From assembly GCA_964436005.1 (NCBI GenBank), contig CAYTBK010000002.1, positions 30,811-94,810 of the forward strand: 64,000 bases of DNA, written 5' to 3'. Position numbers and translations under genes: made by a program. This DNA comes from JAGNHB01 sp964436005. GTDB taxonomy: Bacteria > Acidobacteriota > JAAYUB01. Of the stretch, positions 7,312 through 16,323 are shown in pieces (the first letter of the stretch is position 1; the number at the start of each line of letters is the position of its first letter). The notes beneath the pieces were generated by a model, which worked only from the letters and a program-made list of their open reading frames with translations, ran no database searches and was not told the DNA's origin.

Positions 7312-8895
7312 TCATTCAACAAATTGGCTGAGGCTGCGCTCGATCAGCAAGCAAATCACCAGAATCAACAGGAACCAGGCTGTTAGAAGCCTCACGCCCC
7401 CGATCCCGGATCTTGTTTCTTTGGTGGAGAGTTTTACGGGCGCGGGGAAAGGGATCGAAACGAGCCAGGCGACGGCCACACACCCGGCAAATCCCGACAA
7501 GTTCCACCACATCCAAGACACTTGGGACTGGAAAAAGGCCCAAAGGGAGACATTGAAAAATACTCCGGCCAACAAGCCGGCAATGGCACTAGTTTGGCCG
7601 GCGCGCCTACAGAGTATCCCCAAACAAAAGACTCCGGCCACGGGTCCATAGAAGGCTGAGCCGGCTTTGTTGACCAACTCGATCACCGTGTCGTGGCCAT
7701 TGCACAGCCAAAGGGCAAATAGCATGCACACCATTCCCCAGAAGGTGGCGATCCCTCGAGAAAGCCTGATTTTCCGACGGTTGCCAATCGTCGTCAAGCG
7801 GGGGAACAGGTTCACCAGAAAATCGTTCCAGGTGGCCGCGCTGAGTGAATTGACGGCCGAATCAATCGAGGACATGGAAGCGGCGAAAACCCCCGCCACC
7901 ATGATGCCCACGAATCCCGACGGCACAAAATTCAGAAAAAATTCCGGCATCAGGAAATCTGGCGGCTTTTGTTGCACTTTGATCAGAAAAGAGGGGTGTG
8001 ACTCAAGGAAAGGAATCATTAAAAGGCCTACTGTACAGTAGGTCAGGACCAACGGGAACCGTAGCATTCCATTCAGGATCAGAGCGCGCGAAGACTCTTT
8101 GGGGCCCGAGGTCGCCAACAGGCGTTGGGCTTGTGATTGATCGCAACCATAGTAAGAGAAGTACAGAAACACACCGCCTAGCAGCATTGGCCAGAAAGAG
8201 TAAGTATTTCCATCGAGCAATCCTGAGGACGTCCAATCAAAGATCTTGATCCTTTCGGCGTTTCTTTGAATGGAGGATAGACCTTCCGGCAACCGTTGAA
8301 GCAGTAACCCGATACAAACGAGCGAACTGCCCCAGAGGATGGCGAGCTGCACGATGTCCGTCAGAATGTCGGCCCGAATGCCTCCCCATACCGTGTACGC
8401 TATGGAGACGAAGCCAATGAGCAGGATGGTCCGTTCCAGGCCGAGCCCCAGGCAGACGGCTGTCACATAAGCGGTGGCCAACAGGGCTATGCCGGCGCCG
8501 AGGGACCGGCTGACAAGGAATAAAAAACTGATAAGCATGCGGGTGGCTTGACCGAAACGGTGTTCCAGGTTTTCATAGATTGTCAACCCGCGGGTTTTCC
8601 AGAAAACCGGAACAAGTAAGGTGATGATCAGGCTCATGGCTAAGGGCACTGCCATTTCATACTGCAGCCACTTCAAGCCACCCCCCGATTTCAAGGCGAT
8701 GAACGCGGGGGCACCGATCAGGCTTATGGCGCTGACCTGGTTGGCCACCAGCGAAAGCCCCACCTTCCACCAGGCCATGGATTCGCCAGCCAGGTAGTAA
8801 TCTTTCTGACTGATCTGCTTGCGCCCGATGAAATATCCCATCCCCAGCATCAGGAAGACATAACAGCCGAGCACGAGCCAATCGAGTTCGCTCAT
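7312..8895 (-). CDS. Sodium:solute symporter family (SSS) transporter, low GC
   Basis: 527 aa with about 13-14 hydrophobic segments and SSS features: a DYYLAGESMAWWKVGLS N-terminal block, VYTVWGGIRADILTDIVQ and an FSYYGCDQSQAQRLLA loop typical of the SGLT/SMVT branch. It would import a sugar, carboxylate or osmolyte with Na+; the substrate is unknown. It is the last gene of the minus-strand osmotic operon, 18 bp after the GH13 gene. Base composition is clearly more AT-rich than its neighbours (many AAA, TTT and ATT codons), and the shift extends into the 3' end of the GH13 gene. This suggests later acquisition. No strong ribosome binding site is seen before the ATG at 8895. Confidence 0.85.
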   Translation of the reverse strand: MSELDWLVLGCYVFLMLGMGYFIGRKQISQKDYYLAGESMAWWKVGLSLVANQVSAISLIGAPAFIALKSGGGLKWLQYEMAVPLAMSLIITLLVPVFWKTRGLTIYENLEHRFGQATRMLISFLFLVSRSLGAGIALLATAYVTAVCLGLGLERTILLIGFVSIAYTVWGGIRADILTDIVQLAILWGSSLVCIGLLLQRLPEGLSSIQRNAERIKIFDWTSSGLLDGNTYSFWPMLLGGVFLYFSYYGCDQSQAQRLLATSGPKESSRALILNGMLRFPLVLTYCTVGLLMIPFLESHPSFLIKVQQKPPDFLMPEFFLNFVPSGFVGIMVAGVFAASMSSIDSAVNSLSAATWNDFLVNLFPRLTTIGNRRKIRLSRGIATFWGMVCMLFALWLCNGHDTVIELVNKAGSAFYGPVAGVFCLGILCRRAGQTSAIAGLLAGVFFNVSLWAFFQSQVSWMWWNLSGFAGCVAVAWLVSIPFPAPVKLSTKETRSGIGGVRLLTAWFLLILVICLLIERSLSQFVE

Positions 8896-8913
8896 GTCAA
8901 GATCCAGGTTCTC

Positions 8914-10404
8914 TTATAAAAAACGAGCAGATCCATTGGAATAGAGAACGCAACTGAGCTCCGAGAGGCGAAGGGTCGAAGTGTGGGCTCCGTTATGCTT
9001 CCAATTCCCGATGCCGAAAAGGCATCGCTCTGGAAGAAGGCTCCCGGTTGTTTGGGAAAGGGTGGCCACAACGGGAGTATTTCCGGCGTTGACGGCGGCG
9101 ACGACCCGTTCGCCGGCCAGTTCCCGCTCGAAGACGAACAGGCGGCCTTCGGCGTGCAGGGTCCGGAAGGAACCGGTCCGCAGGGCCGGCCGGGACCGGC
9201 GCAGGGCGATGAGCTCCCGGAAGGTCTGGAAAAGCCCCTGGTCCCAGGCGGCCGGGTCCGGGAAGCCGCGGCGGCAGTCCGGGTCCTTCCGCCCGCCCAG
9301 GCCCACCTCGTCGCCGTAGTACACGCAGGGCGCGCCCGGCAGGGTGAAGAGGAGGAAGGCGGCCAGGGCGGCCCGCGGGCGGTCCCCCTTCACCAGGGTC
9401 AGGAGCCGGGGCGTGTCGTGGCTGCCCAGCAGGTTGAGCTGGGTGAAGCGGGTGTTGCCGGGGCAGCCTTCCAGCAGCTCCTCCAGGCGCCGGGCGTACT
9501 GCGGGGCGGACAGCGGCGGGCAGGGCCGGAACTGCGGGTTGCCGGCCAGCCGCCGGTCGATGCGCTCCCCGCCGGCGAAGGCCAGGGTGGCCACGGCCAG
9601 GGGGTAGTTCATGACCCCGTCGAAGCGGTCCCCCTGCAGCCACGCGCCAGGCCCGTCCCAGATTTCCCCCACCAGGTAGGCCGCCGGGTTGAGGGCCTTG
9701 ACCCGCTGGCGGAACTCCTCCCAGAAGCCCGGCTCCGTGATCTCGCCGGGCACGTCCAGCCGCCAGCCGTCGATGCCCTGGCGGATCCAGTGCTCCCCCA
9801 CCCGCAGGAGGTACTCGCGGACCTCGGGGTTGCCGTGGTTGAAACGGGGCAGGGCCTTCAGCCCGTACCAGCAGCGGTAGTTGGCCGGCCGGCGCCGGAC
9901 GTAGGCCCCCAGGGGGAAGCGGCTGATTTCGTACCAGTCCAGCCAGGGCGAGGCGGGGCCGTTCTCCAGGATGTCGTGGAAGGGGAAGAAGCCCCGGCCG
10001 GAGTGGTTGAAGACGCCGTCGAGCACGATCTTCATCCCCCGGGCGTGGGCGTCGTCCCGCAGGGCGGCGAAGGCTTCGTCGCCCCCCAGCAGCGGGTCGA
10101 CCCGGTAGTAGTCGCAGGTGTGGTAGCGGTGGTTGGCGGCGGATTGGAAGATGGGGTTCAGGTACAGGGCGGTGACGCCCAGGTTCTGCAGGTAGTCGAG
10201 CCGCTCCCGCACGCCCCACAGGTCGCCGCCCTTGTACCCGTGGCGGGTCGGCGGGGCCTCCCACGCCTCGAAGCGTCCGGCGCGGGCCCGGGCTTGGCGG
10301 CCGCGGGCGAAGCGGTCGGGGAAGATCTGGTAGAAGACGGCGTGCCGGACCCAGTCCAGGGGGTCGGCTCGGTTTTCTCCCGGAATGCCTTCCGGAGCCA
10401 TCAT
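8914..10404 (-). CDS. GH13 alpha-amylase-family enzyme (neopullulanase/cyclomaltodextrinase-like)
   Basis: 496 aa. The catalytic barrel motifs are all present: DGVFNHSG (region I), GWRLDVPGEI with the nucleophile Asp (II), VGEIWD with the acid/base Glu (III) and GSHDTPR (IV). The blocks VFYQIFPDRFARG and GYKGGDLWGV are typical of neopullulanase-type enzymes. The N-terminal domain of true cyclomaltodextrinases is missing and no signal peptide is seen, so it probably acts on alpha-glucans in the cytoplasm. Start follows GAGGAGGAG and lies 16 bp after the antiporter gene. In this operon it could release glucose units for solute synthesis (inference). The last 50 codons are lower in GC than the rest. 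Confidence 0.85.
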   Translation of the reverse strand: MMAPEGIPGENRADPLDWVRHAVFYQIFPDRFARGRQARARAGRFEAWEAPPTRHGYKGGDLWGVRERLDYLQNLGVTALYLNPIFQSAANHRYHTCDYYRVDPLLGGDEAFAALRDDAHARGMKIVLDGVFNHSGRGFFPFHDILENGPASPWLDWYEISRFPLGAYVRRRPANYRCWYGLKALPRFNHGNPEVREYLLRVGEHWIRQGIDGWRLDVPGEITEPGFWEEFRQRVKALNPAAYLVGEIWDGPGAWLQGDRFDGVMNYPLAVATLAFAGGERIDRRLAGNPQFRPCPPLSAPQYARRLEELLEGCPGNTRFTQLNLLGSHDTPRLLTLVKGDRPRAALAAFLLFTLPGAPCVYYGDEVGLGGRKDPDCRRGFPDPAAWDQGLFQTFRELIALRRSRPALRTGSFRTLHAEGRLFVFERELAGERVVAAVNAGNTPVVATLSQTTGSLLPERCLFGIGNWKHNGAHTSTLRLSELSCVLYSNGSARFL

Positions 10405-10420
10405 GACGCGCTCCTCCTCT

Positions 10421-11743
10421 TCATCGTTCTGTCCGCAGCCGCCGGATGCGCCAGGCCAGGGCGGGCGGGGTGAGCAGGGTGGTGACGATGACCATGACCA
10501 CGATGGCGGAGTAGACGGCGGGCGAGACCAGGTGGGCCCCGTCCACCGACAGGGTGAGCCCGACGTTGGCGAAGATGAGGCCCACCTCGCCCCGGGGGAT
10601 CATGCCCAGGCCCACCGTCAGGCGGTCGATGCCCCGGCCCCACACGCCCAGGGCGCAGGCCTGTTTGCCCAGGACGGCAGCCACGCAGAGGGCCCCGGCC
10701 AGGCCGAGCACGCGCGGGTCGCCGAAGGCGGCCAGATCGGTGTGCAGCCCCATGAGCACGAAGAAGACCGGCACCAGGAACAGGGACAGGGGGTGCACCA
10801 GGTCCTCCAGGGAGCGCTCTCCGCGTTCGATGAACCGCTCGTACTGCGACTCCTCCAGGATCAGCCCGGCGGCGAAGGCGCCGACGATGGCCGCCAGTCC
10901 GGCGGCGTCCGCGGCCCAGGAGAAGACGAAGCAGATGGCCAGGCCCGCCGCCAGCAGCACGCCCCGGCTCTTGAGCCGCGAGGCCGCCGCCAGGAAGCGG
11001 GGGGCCAGGAGCGAGCCGAGGACGATGGCCCCGCCCAGGAAGAGCAGGGATTTCAAGCCGATCCAGCTCACCGCCCAGACCGACGGGGCAGCGCCCGAAC
11101 CGGCCGCCAGGATGAAGCCGGTGGTCACCGAGAGCACCACCAGGCCCAGCACGTCGTCGATGACGGCGGCCCCGAGGATCAGGCGGGACTCGATGCGGCG
11201 CGACCAGTCCAGGTCCTTGAGCACCCGGGCGGTGATCCCCACGCTGGTGGCGCAGAGGGTGGCCCCGAGGAAGAGGTGGAGGTACATGCTGGCCTGGGGG
11301 AGGAACACGGCCCCGACCAGCCAGCCCAGCCCCATGGGGGCCGCCACGCCCAGGATCGCCACGGCCAGGGCGGGCCACCCCACCGACATCATCTCCTTCA
11401 CGGTGGATTCCAGCCCCACCTCGAACAGCAGGAGGAGGACGCCCAGCCCGGCCAGGACGGCCACGAAGGGGTCGGTTTTCATGGGTTCGAAGATCCTGAC
11501 GCCACAGTGGTGGAGATTGCCGAGCAGGACGCCCGCCAGCAGTTCGCCCAATACGGCCGGCTGGCCCAGTCGCACTGCCGCTTCACCGCCCAGCTTGGCG
11601 GCCACGAGGATGGCGGTCAGAACCAGGGCGTACTGCGCCGTGGGGTCGCCGTGGGTGCCTCCGCCGCCGGCCATGGCGAAGGTGGTGGCCCAGGCCGCGA
11701 GGGCCAGGCTGGCGATGGTTTTCGTGAAAGTGAATTGTTTCAT
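10421..11743 (-). CDS. CPA2-type cation:proton antiporter
   Basis: 440 aa. Start ATG 11743 overlaps the stop of the DUF389 gene in an ATGA arrangement, implying translational coupling. Begins with a signal-like helix (MKQFTFTKTIASLALAAW), then about 12 transmembrane segments with LGQPAVLGELLAGVLLGN, LFEVGLEST, LGATLCATSVGITARVL and GAAVIDDVLGLVVLS. The paired aspartates of the last block are the ion-binding signature of Na+/H+ exchangers of the CPA2/KefB class. No NAD-binding (RCK/TrkA) domain is fused, so regulation by KefB-type ligands is unlikely. It would export Na+ or K+ against protons; ion choice cannot be read. Its place with solute synthesis and an MscS-like gene fits osmotic ion balance. 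Confidence 0.88.
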   Translation of the reverse strand: MKQFTFTKTIASLALAAWATTFAMAGGGGTHGDPTAQYALVLTAILVAAKLGGEAAVRLGQPAVLGELLAGVLLGNLHHCGVRIFEPMKTDPFVAVLAGLGVLLLLFEVGLESTVKEMMSVGWPALAVAILGVAAPMGLGWLVGAVFLPQASMYLHLFLGATLCATSVGITARVLKDLDWSRRIESRLILGAAVIDDVLGLVVLSVTTGFILAAGSGAAPSVWAVSWIGLKSLLFLGGAIVLGSLLAPRFLAAASRLKSRGVLLAAGLAICFVFSWAADAAGLAAIVGAFAAGLILEESQYERFIERGERSLEDLVHPLSLFLVPVFFVLMGLHTDLAAFGDPRVLGLAGALCVAAVLGKQACALGVWGRGIDRLTVGLGMIPRGEVGLIFANVGLTLSVDGAHLVSPAVYSAIVVMVIVTTLLTPPALAWRIRRLRTER

Positions 11744-13467
11744 TGTGAATCTTCTTCCTTGGCCTGCCGCACCGGGTGGCCGGCGGAGAGGGTGAGGGCC
11801 CAGCGGGGGCTGTCCGTCACGATTTCCAGGTTCGCGGCGCTCACGCGCTCCTGCACCCGCCGGGCCAGCCCTTCGTTGGCCCGGGTCCAGGCCCGCCGGG
11901 CCGCGGCGCCGCGGGCCCCGGCGGGGTCCCGCAGCTCGAGCCGCACGTGCAGGGCCTTGCGCTCCGGGATGCTGTCGAACAGGCGCAGCCCCTTCTCCAG
12001 GTCCGCGGCGTCGGACAGGGGCTTTGTGGAAACGAAGACCTCGGCCGGGAAACGCTCTTCCTGCAGCGTCACCGGCAGTCCGGTCTCGCGTGCGAAGACG
12101 GCGGCCAGCAGCGCCGCGTCGGCGGGGGGGGCGGTGGGCGCGGCCAGCCGGCGCAGGGCCAGGACCGGCCCCTCCTCGCGGATGCTCAGCGTCCAGCCGA
12201 TCCAGCCCGCGGCGGGGTCCGTTTCCCGGAGCCAGGCGAAAAAGGCCCGGCAACGTTCGCGCGCGGCGGCCTCGACGGCGGTGAAGGGCGTTGCCGAGGA
12301 AACCGCGCCCGGGGCGTCGTTCCCGTTCCCGCCGGTTCCGTAGCGGAGTTCCGCCAACTGCCGGTTGAGCTGTTCGCTGGACTGCCGGATGGTCCGGTTC
12401 ATGAACTCCGAGGAGGGCACCACCTCCAGGGCGAGGCTCGGCTGGCAGCCGGCCGCCGTGGCCAGGCGCTTGCGGAGGTCCTCGCGCAGGGCCGCTTCCC
12501 GGGCCGGCGAGCCGACCACCGTCAACCGCACGCTGACGGCGCCGTGGCTCACCGTGCTCTGCCGCCGCACGACGCGGTTGGCTTTCTCGAATTCGTCCAG
12601 GATGACGGCCACCCGTTTCCGGGTGTTGACTTCCCAGGTGACCCGCTCCAGGGCCACGCCGAGCGGGAAGGCGACGATGCCGACGAACAGCAGGGGGAGG
12701 ATCAGCCGCAGGTGGTGCCAGCGGGTCAGGACCCGCGCGGGGCCGGGGGAGCGGAAAAACCGGTACAGCCGGGTGTTCCGGTCCTCTTCCTTGAGGGCCT
12801 CCGACTCCATTTGCCCGGAGTGGGCGCGCCCGAAGCCGAGGGCGAGGAAGAAGACGTCGGTGACCAGGATGATGGCCGAGAGGTTGGCCGTGAAGAGCAG
12901 CAGCGAACCAGTGGCTACGGCGGTGTTGGCGGTGCCGATACCGAAGCCGGCCACGCACAGGGGCGGGACGAGGGAGATGGCGATGGCCGTGCCCGCCGCG
13001 GCGGTGAAGACGTCGTTGGCGTTGCGGGCGGTGGTGAAGGCGGCCGCCAACCCGCAGAAGAGGGCCACGGCCAGGTCCAGGGCCGTGGGCTGGGTGCGGG
13101 CCAGGATCTCGGCGGTGACTTCCTGGAAGGGGAGCAGGCGCGTCATCAGCGCCGCCAGGCCGACGACGAAGACGATGCTCTTGGCTGTGCGCAGGGCGGC
13201 CCGGGCCGTCAGGAAGGGGTGCCCGATGCTGAAGGAGACCCCCACCTGCACGATGGGGGTCATGAGGGGGGAGACGAGCATGGCGCCGATCACCACGCCC
13301 GTGGAGTTGAGCACCAGCCCGAGGTGGGCGATCCCCGCGGCGATGGCCAGCTGCAGCCAGTAGGCGGCCGGGTGCCGCTCGGTGGCCTGGTACAGTTCGA
13401 CCAGGGAAGGCACCCGGGAGGCGGGGGCGACCCCCAGCATGGCCGACAAGCGGTCCTGTACGTTCAT
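11740..13467 (-). CDS. DUF389 integral membrane protein
   Basis: 575 aa. The N-terminal half (about residues 35-235) carries the DUF389 core: STGVVIGAMLVSPLMTPIVQVG, a Gly/Ala-rich middle helix set and SLVPPLCVAGFGIGTAN. A further hydrophobic segment (LILPLLFVGIVAFPLGVALE) precedes a soluble C-terminal part of more than 270 residues that looks extracytoplasmic and shows no motif I recognise. The biochemical role of DUF389 proteins is not established. The gene lies 9 bp after the CmpX-like gene and overlaps the antiporter by 4 bp, so it is made as part of the osmotic operon. Confidence 0.8.
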   Translation of the reverse strand: MNVQDRLSAMLGVAPASRVPSLVELYQATERHPAAYWLQLAIAAGIAHLGLVLNSTGVVIGAMLVSPLMTPIVQVGVSFSIGHPFLTARAALRTAKSIVFVVGLAALMTRLLPFQEVTAEILARTQPTALDLAVALFCGLAAAFTTARNANDVFTAAAGTAIAISLVPPLCVAGFGIGTANTAVATGSLLLFTANLSAIILVTDVFFLALGFGRAHSGQMESEALKEEDRNTRLYRFFRSPGPARVLTRWHHLRLILPLLFVGIVAFPLGVALERVTWEVNTRKRVAVILDEFEKANRVVRRQSTVSHGAVSVRLTVVGSPAREAALREDLRKRLATAAGCQPSLALEVVPSSEFMNRTIRQSSEQLNRQLAELRYGTGGNGNDAPGAVSSATPFTAVEAAARERCRAFFAWLRETDPAAGWIGWTLSIREEGPVLALRRLAAPTAPPADAALLAAVFARETGLPVTLQEERFPAEVFVSTKPLSDAADLEKGLRLFDSIPERKALHVRLELRDPAGARGAAARRAWTRANEGLARRVQERVSAANLEIVTDSPRWALTLSAGHPVRQAKEEDSQ

Positions 13468-13476
13468 GATCCTCCT

Positions 13477-14181
13477 TTACAGGTGGGACAGGGTGTCCGG
13501 TTCCTGCTCCTTTTTCACTTCGAGGCTCTTCTCCAGCACCCGCCGGGCCACGTCCCGCCCGCCCAGCCCGAACGCGATGGCCAGGCCCAGCATGACCGCC
13601 CCGAAGGAGATGGTGAAGGCCGCGGTGACGATGCTGCTGGCGATCTTCAGTTGCTCGAGGGCCATGGCGAACGAAAGAATGGTGACGAGCCATTTTACCA
13701 CGAGGCTGATGACGCCGGGAGAGGGGATGCCCGAGTTGACGGCGGCCAGCAGGGCGGCGCGGGACAGGAAGGACCCGGCGAGCGCCCCGAGGAGCAGGAT
13801 CAGCAGGGCCGAGCCCACATTGGGCAAGTACAGGACCAGTTCGGTGAAGAACTTCCGGAAGGCCTCGATGCCGGTGGCGCGCAGGCCGGCCGCCGTGAAC
13901 AGCAGGAACACGAGCCAGAACACCGCGCGGCCCGCGAGGTCGGAGGGGCGGGTGCGGATGTCGGAACAGGACAGGATGTGCGCGAACCCGGCGTTGGCGC
14001 AGAACCGGTCGAACCGGGTGGCCCGGAGGACCAGCCGCAGCGCCGCGTTGGCCAGCCAGGCCGCGACCCACCCGGCCAGGAAGATCAGCAGCGCGGCGAG
14101 AAGCCCCGGCAGGATGGCCAGGAAACCGTCGCGCAGATTGTCCCAGGTCAGCAGCAGGACGTCCTTGATGGAATTGTTCAT
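13477..14181 (-). CDS. CmpX/MscS-like small mechanosensitive channel-type membrane protein
   Basis: 234 aa with about five transmembrane helices. Repeated helix patterns such as LLAALLIFLAGWVAAWLANA and VGSALLILLLGALAGSFLSR match the conserved TM-helix repeat of CmpX and related mechanosensitive-channel-like proteins. The last helix (VMLGLAIAFGLGGRDVARR) recalls the pore helix. The beta domain of full MscS is absent. Start ATG 14181 is chosen because it forms an ATGA overlap with the stop of the upstream glycosyltransferase and has GGAGG nine bases upstream; an earlier ATG lies inside that gene. A role in sensing or relieving turgor fits the operon, but is inference. Confidence 0.75.
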   Translation of the reverse strand: MNNSIKDVLLLTWDNLRDGFLAILPGLLAALLIFLAGWVAAWLANAALRLVLRATRFDRFCANAGFAHILSCSDIRTRPSDLAGRAVFWLVFLLFTAAGLRATGIEAFRKFFTELVLYLPNVGSALLILLLGALAGSFLSRAALLAAVNSGIPSPGVISLVVKWLVTILSFAMALEQLKIASSIVTAAFTISFGAVMLGLAIAFGLGGRDVARRVLEKSLEVKKEQEPDTLSHL

Positions 14182-15461
14182 GTCTCTATACCTCCAGAGG
14201 TGTTCCACTGTTCCAGGAGACGGGCCTTCGTCTTTTCAAACCGCAGACAGAGGTCTTCCAGGTTCTCCTCGACGGCCCGGGCGTCGGAGTCGGCGGTTTC
14301 CCGGACGAACGAAGCGGTGCGGGCCAGGTACAGGGGCGTCAAGGCGGCCAGGATGTGGTGGCGGGCCATGGCGCCCTGATGGTAGGCCAGGCCGAAGTCG
14401 ACGACCGTCCGCACCCACAGGTCCGCGGCGTAGCGGAAATCGCCCCCGGGGCCGGTCGGCAGAGCCATGATGTCGGCCAGGGTGGAAGGCGCGAGGATCA
14501 TTTCCCAGACGCTCCGCATTTCGGCCTGGGCGCCGGCGAACCGGGCGATCATCCGCTCGGTGTTCACCGCCACCGGTTCCAGGCCCACGGCGTGCTCGAA
14601 CCCGAACAGGGGGACCGGGTGGGATCCCCTGATCGTGGCCCATTGGGCATGGTGCGTGTCCATGAGGCTGAAGACGGAACCCACGACCTGGGTCAGCATG
14701 GCGCTCAGGTCGGCGGCCGGGTCCTTGGCGTCGTGGATCTTGGCCCCCAGAAAGGCCTGGCAGATCCGGAAGCCGTCGGCGATGGCGGTGGTGGTCATCC
14801 AGATGTCGATGCCGAACCGGGCCACGTCGGTGTGCCAGACGTCCTGTTTCAGGAAGTGCTCGGCCAGGCGTCCCGAGATTCCGAAGTCTCCGCCGATGGG
14901 CTGGCGCACGCGCCGCCCGTACAGGGCCCGGGTCAGGGGGTAGACGATGCTGTTGGTGATGGTTCCGTCGTACTTGTGGCGGTGGTAGTAGGGGGCGGTG
15001 AAGTCGTAGCCCTCGCGCAGCAGGGGGCTGAGCAGGAGGTCCATCCATTCGGGCGTGATGCTCCGGAGGTCGGCGTCCACCACGGCGCAGGCCTTGGCGC
15101 CCAGTTCCCGGGCGATGCCGAGGATGGTGCGGATGGCGCTCCCCTTGCCCGGCAGCCCGTGGTAGGGGGTGATGATCCGGTGGATGGGGAACAGCGGGTG
15201 GGCGATGCACAAGGCCTGGTAGTCGTGGACCGAAGCGTTCCGGGCCAGTTCCGGCGTCCCGTCGGTGGATCCGCCGTCGGAATTGACCAGGATGCCCCGG
15301 CGATCGGGGAAATACTTGGCCAGCCCGGCGTTGATTGCCCGCACCACGTGCCCGATGGTCCCGGCATTGTTGTAGCTCGGGATTCCGACGACGATGTCGG
15401 CGTGCCCGATCTCCTCGACCTGCTCGCGGGCGTTCAGGGGAAGGGGTGCTCCGGCTTGCAT
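14178..15461 (-). CDS. GT2/GT81-like glycosyltransferase of the solute operon
   Basis: 427 aa. Starts at 15461 after AAGGAG. The GT-A fold signatures are clear: ADIVVGIPSYNNAGTIGHVV, VNSDGGSTDGTPE and a metal-binding AVVDADLRSITPEW. The helical C-terminal half with MTTTAIADGFRICQAFLGAK resembles enzymes that glycosylate small acceptors rather than polymers. It lies directly between a phosphatase of the mannosyl-3-phosphoglycerate type (13 bp) and the CmpX-like gene (ATGA overlap). A good guess is that it adds a second sugar to glucosyl-3-phosphoglycerate, as in mannosylglucosylglycerate synthesis. The sequence alone does not fix donor or acceptor. Confidence 0.75.
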   Translation of the reverse strand: MQAGAPLPLNAREQVEEIGHADIVVGIPSYNNAGTIGHVVRAINAGLAKYFPDRRGILVNSDGGSTDGTPELARNASVHDYQALCIAHPLFPIHRIITPYHGLPGKGSAIRTILGIARELGAKACAVVDADLRSITPEWMDLLLSPLLREGYDFTAPYYHRHKYDGTITNSIVYPLTRALYGRRVRQPIGGDFGISGRLAEHFLKQDVWHTDVARFGIDIWMTTTAIADGFRICQAFLGAKIHDAKDPAADLSAMLTQVVGSVFSLMDTHHAQWATIRGSHPVPLFGFEHAVGLEPVAVNTERMIARFAGAQAEMRSVWEMILAPSTLADIMALPTGPGGDFRYAADLWVRTVVDFGLAYHQGAMARHHILAALTPLYLARTASFVRETADSDARAVEENLEDLCLRFEKTKARLLEQWNTSGGIET

Positions 15462-15474
15462 GGCGCTTTGCTCC

Positions 15475-16323
15475 TTATGGGTGTTCCAGGTCCCGAAGGA
15501 CCCGGGTGACCGCCTCGTTCCAGCCGGCCGGGCCGACGCCTCCGGCGAGGACGGCGCACGGTACGGCACGGACCAGGTCCGGGTGGTGCACGCCGCCGGG
15601 GCGCTGGACGATGACCGGGACTTCGACGTTTTCCAGCATGGGGATGTCGTTGGGGCTGTCTCCGATCCCCACGGTGGTCATTTCCCCTTCGCGCGACTGG
15701 ACGATCCGGGTCAGCAACCGGACCGCCTTCCCCTTGTCGCTGCCTCCGCTCAGGTGGAAGAAGCGGCCGCCACGGCTGACGGACAGGCCCTCTTCGGTTG
15801 CCTTGCTCACCAGGGTCTGGAGCTTTTCCCCTTTGGGCGGATGAATGTAGAAAGGCTCGTCGTACTCCCTGGCCTTGGCCCGGCGGGCCTGGGCGAGGGT
15901 CAGGCCGCACTCGCGGGCGATTTCTTCCGCCGAGAGGTCGTGAAAGCCGACGATGGTCATCTGTTGTTCCTCCCGCATGCGCTCGATGAATTCGGTCAGC
16001 CGGTGGTAGGGGGTTCCCAGTTCCATCCGGATCCAGTCCCGGCGGTCGCCCTGGCCGGGGGACGGCAGCCCGTACCAGTCGGAGGGGATATAGACGGCCC
16101 CGCCGTTCTCGACGATGAAAGGGTCCCGGATTCCCAGTTCGTCCAGAAGCGGGAAGGTTTCTTCGTTGGTCTTGCTGGTGCAGGGCACCAGCAGGCACCC
16201 CCGGTCCTGGAGGGCGGCCAGGGCGGGGCGGGCCGCTTCGAAGGAGTAGGTCCGCTCGTCGAGCAGCGTCCCGTCCAGGTCGGTGAAGACCGTCAAACGG
16301 CACGGCTGGTTACTCAAGGCCAT
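15475..16323 (-). CDS. HAD phosphatase of the mannosyl-3-phosphoglycerate phosphatase family
   Basis: 282 aa. HAD motif I is FTDLDGTL (Asp15 nucleophile, Asp17). The cap and later motifs CTSKTNEET, IVENGGAVYIP and VGIGDSPNDIPMLE are the fingerprint of MPGP-type enzymes, which remove phosphate from glycosyl-3-phosphoglycerates to release the compatible solute. Start ATG 16323 is preceded by GGAGGCGG and overlaps the end of the gpgS gene by 14 bp, so the two are coupled. With a glucosyl-specific synthase upstream, the natural substrate is more likely glucosyl- or disaccharide-phosphoglycerate than the mannosyl form. Confidence 0.88.
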   Translation of the reverse strand: MALSNQPCRLTVFTDLDGTLLDERTYSFEAARPALAALQDRGCLLVPCTSKTNEETFPLLDELGIRDPFIVENGGAVYIPSDWYGLPSPGQGDRRDWIRMELGTPYHRLTEFIERMREEQQMTIVGFHDLSAEEIARECGLTLAQARRAKAREYDEPFYIHPPKGEKLQTLVSKATEEGLSVSRGGRFFHLSGGSDKGKAVRLLTRIVQSREGEMTTVGIGDSPNDIPMLENVEVPVIVQRPGGVHHPDLVRAVPCAVLAGGVGPAGWNEAVTRVLRDLEHP

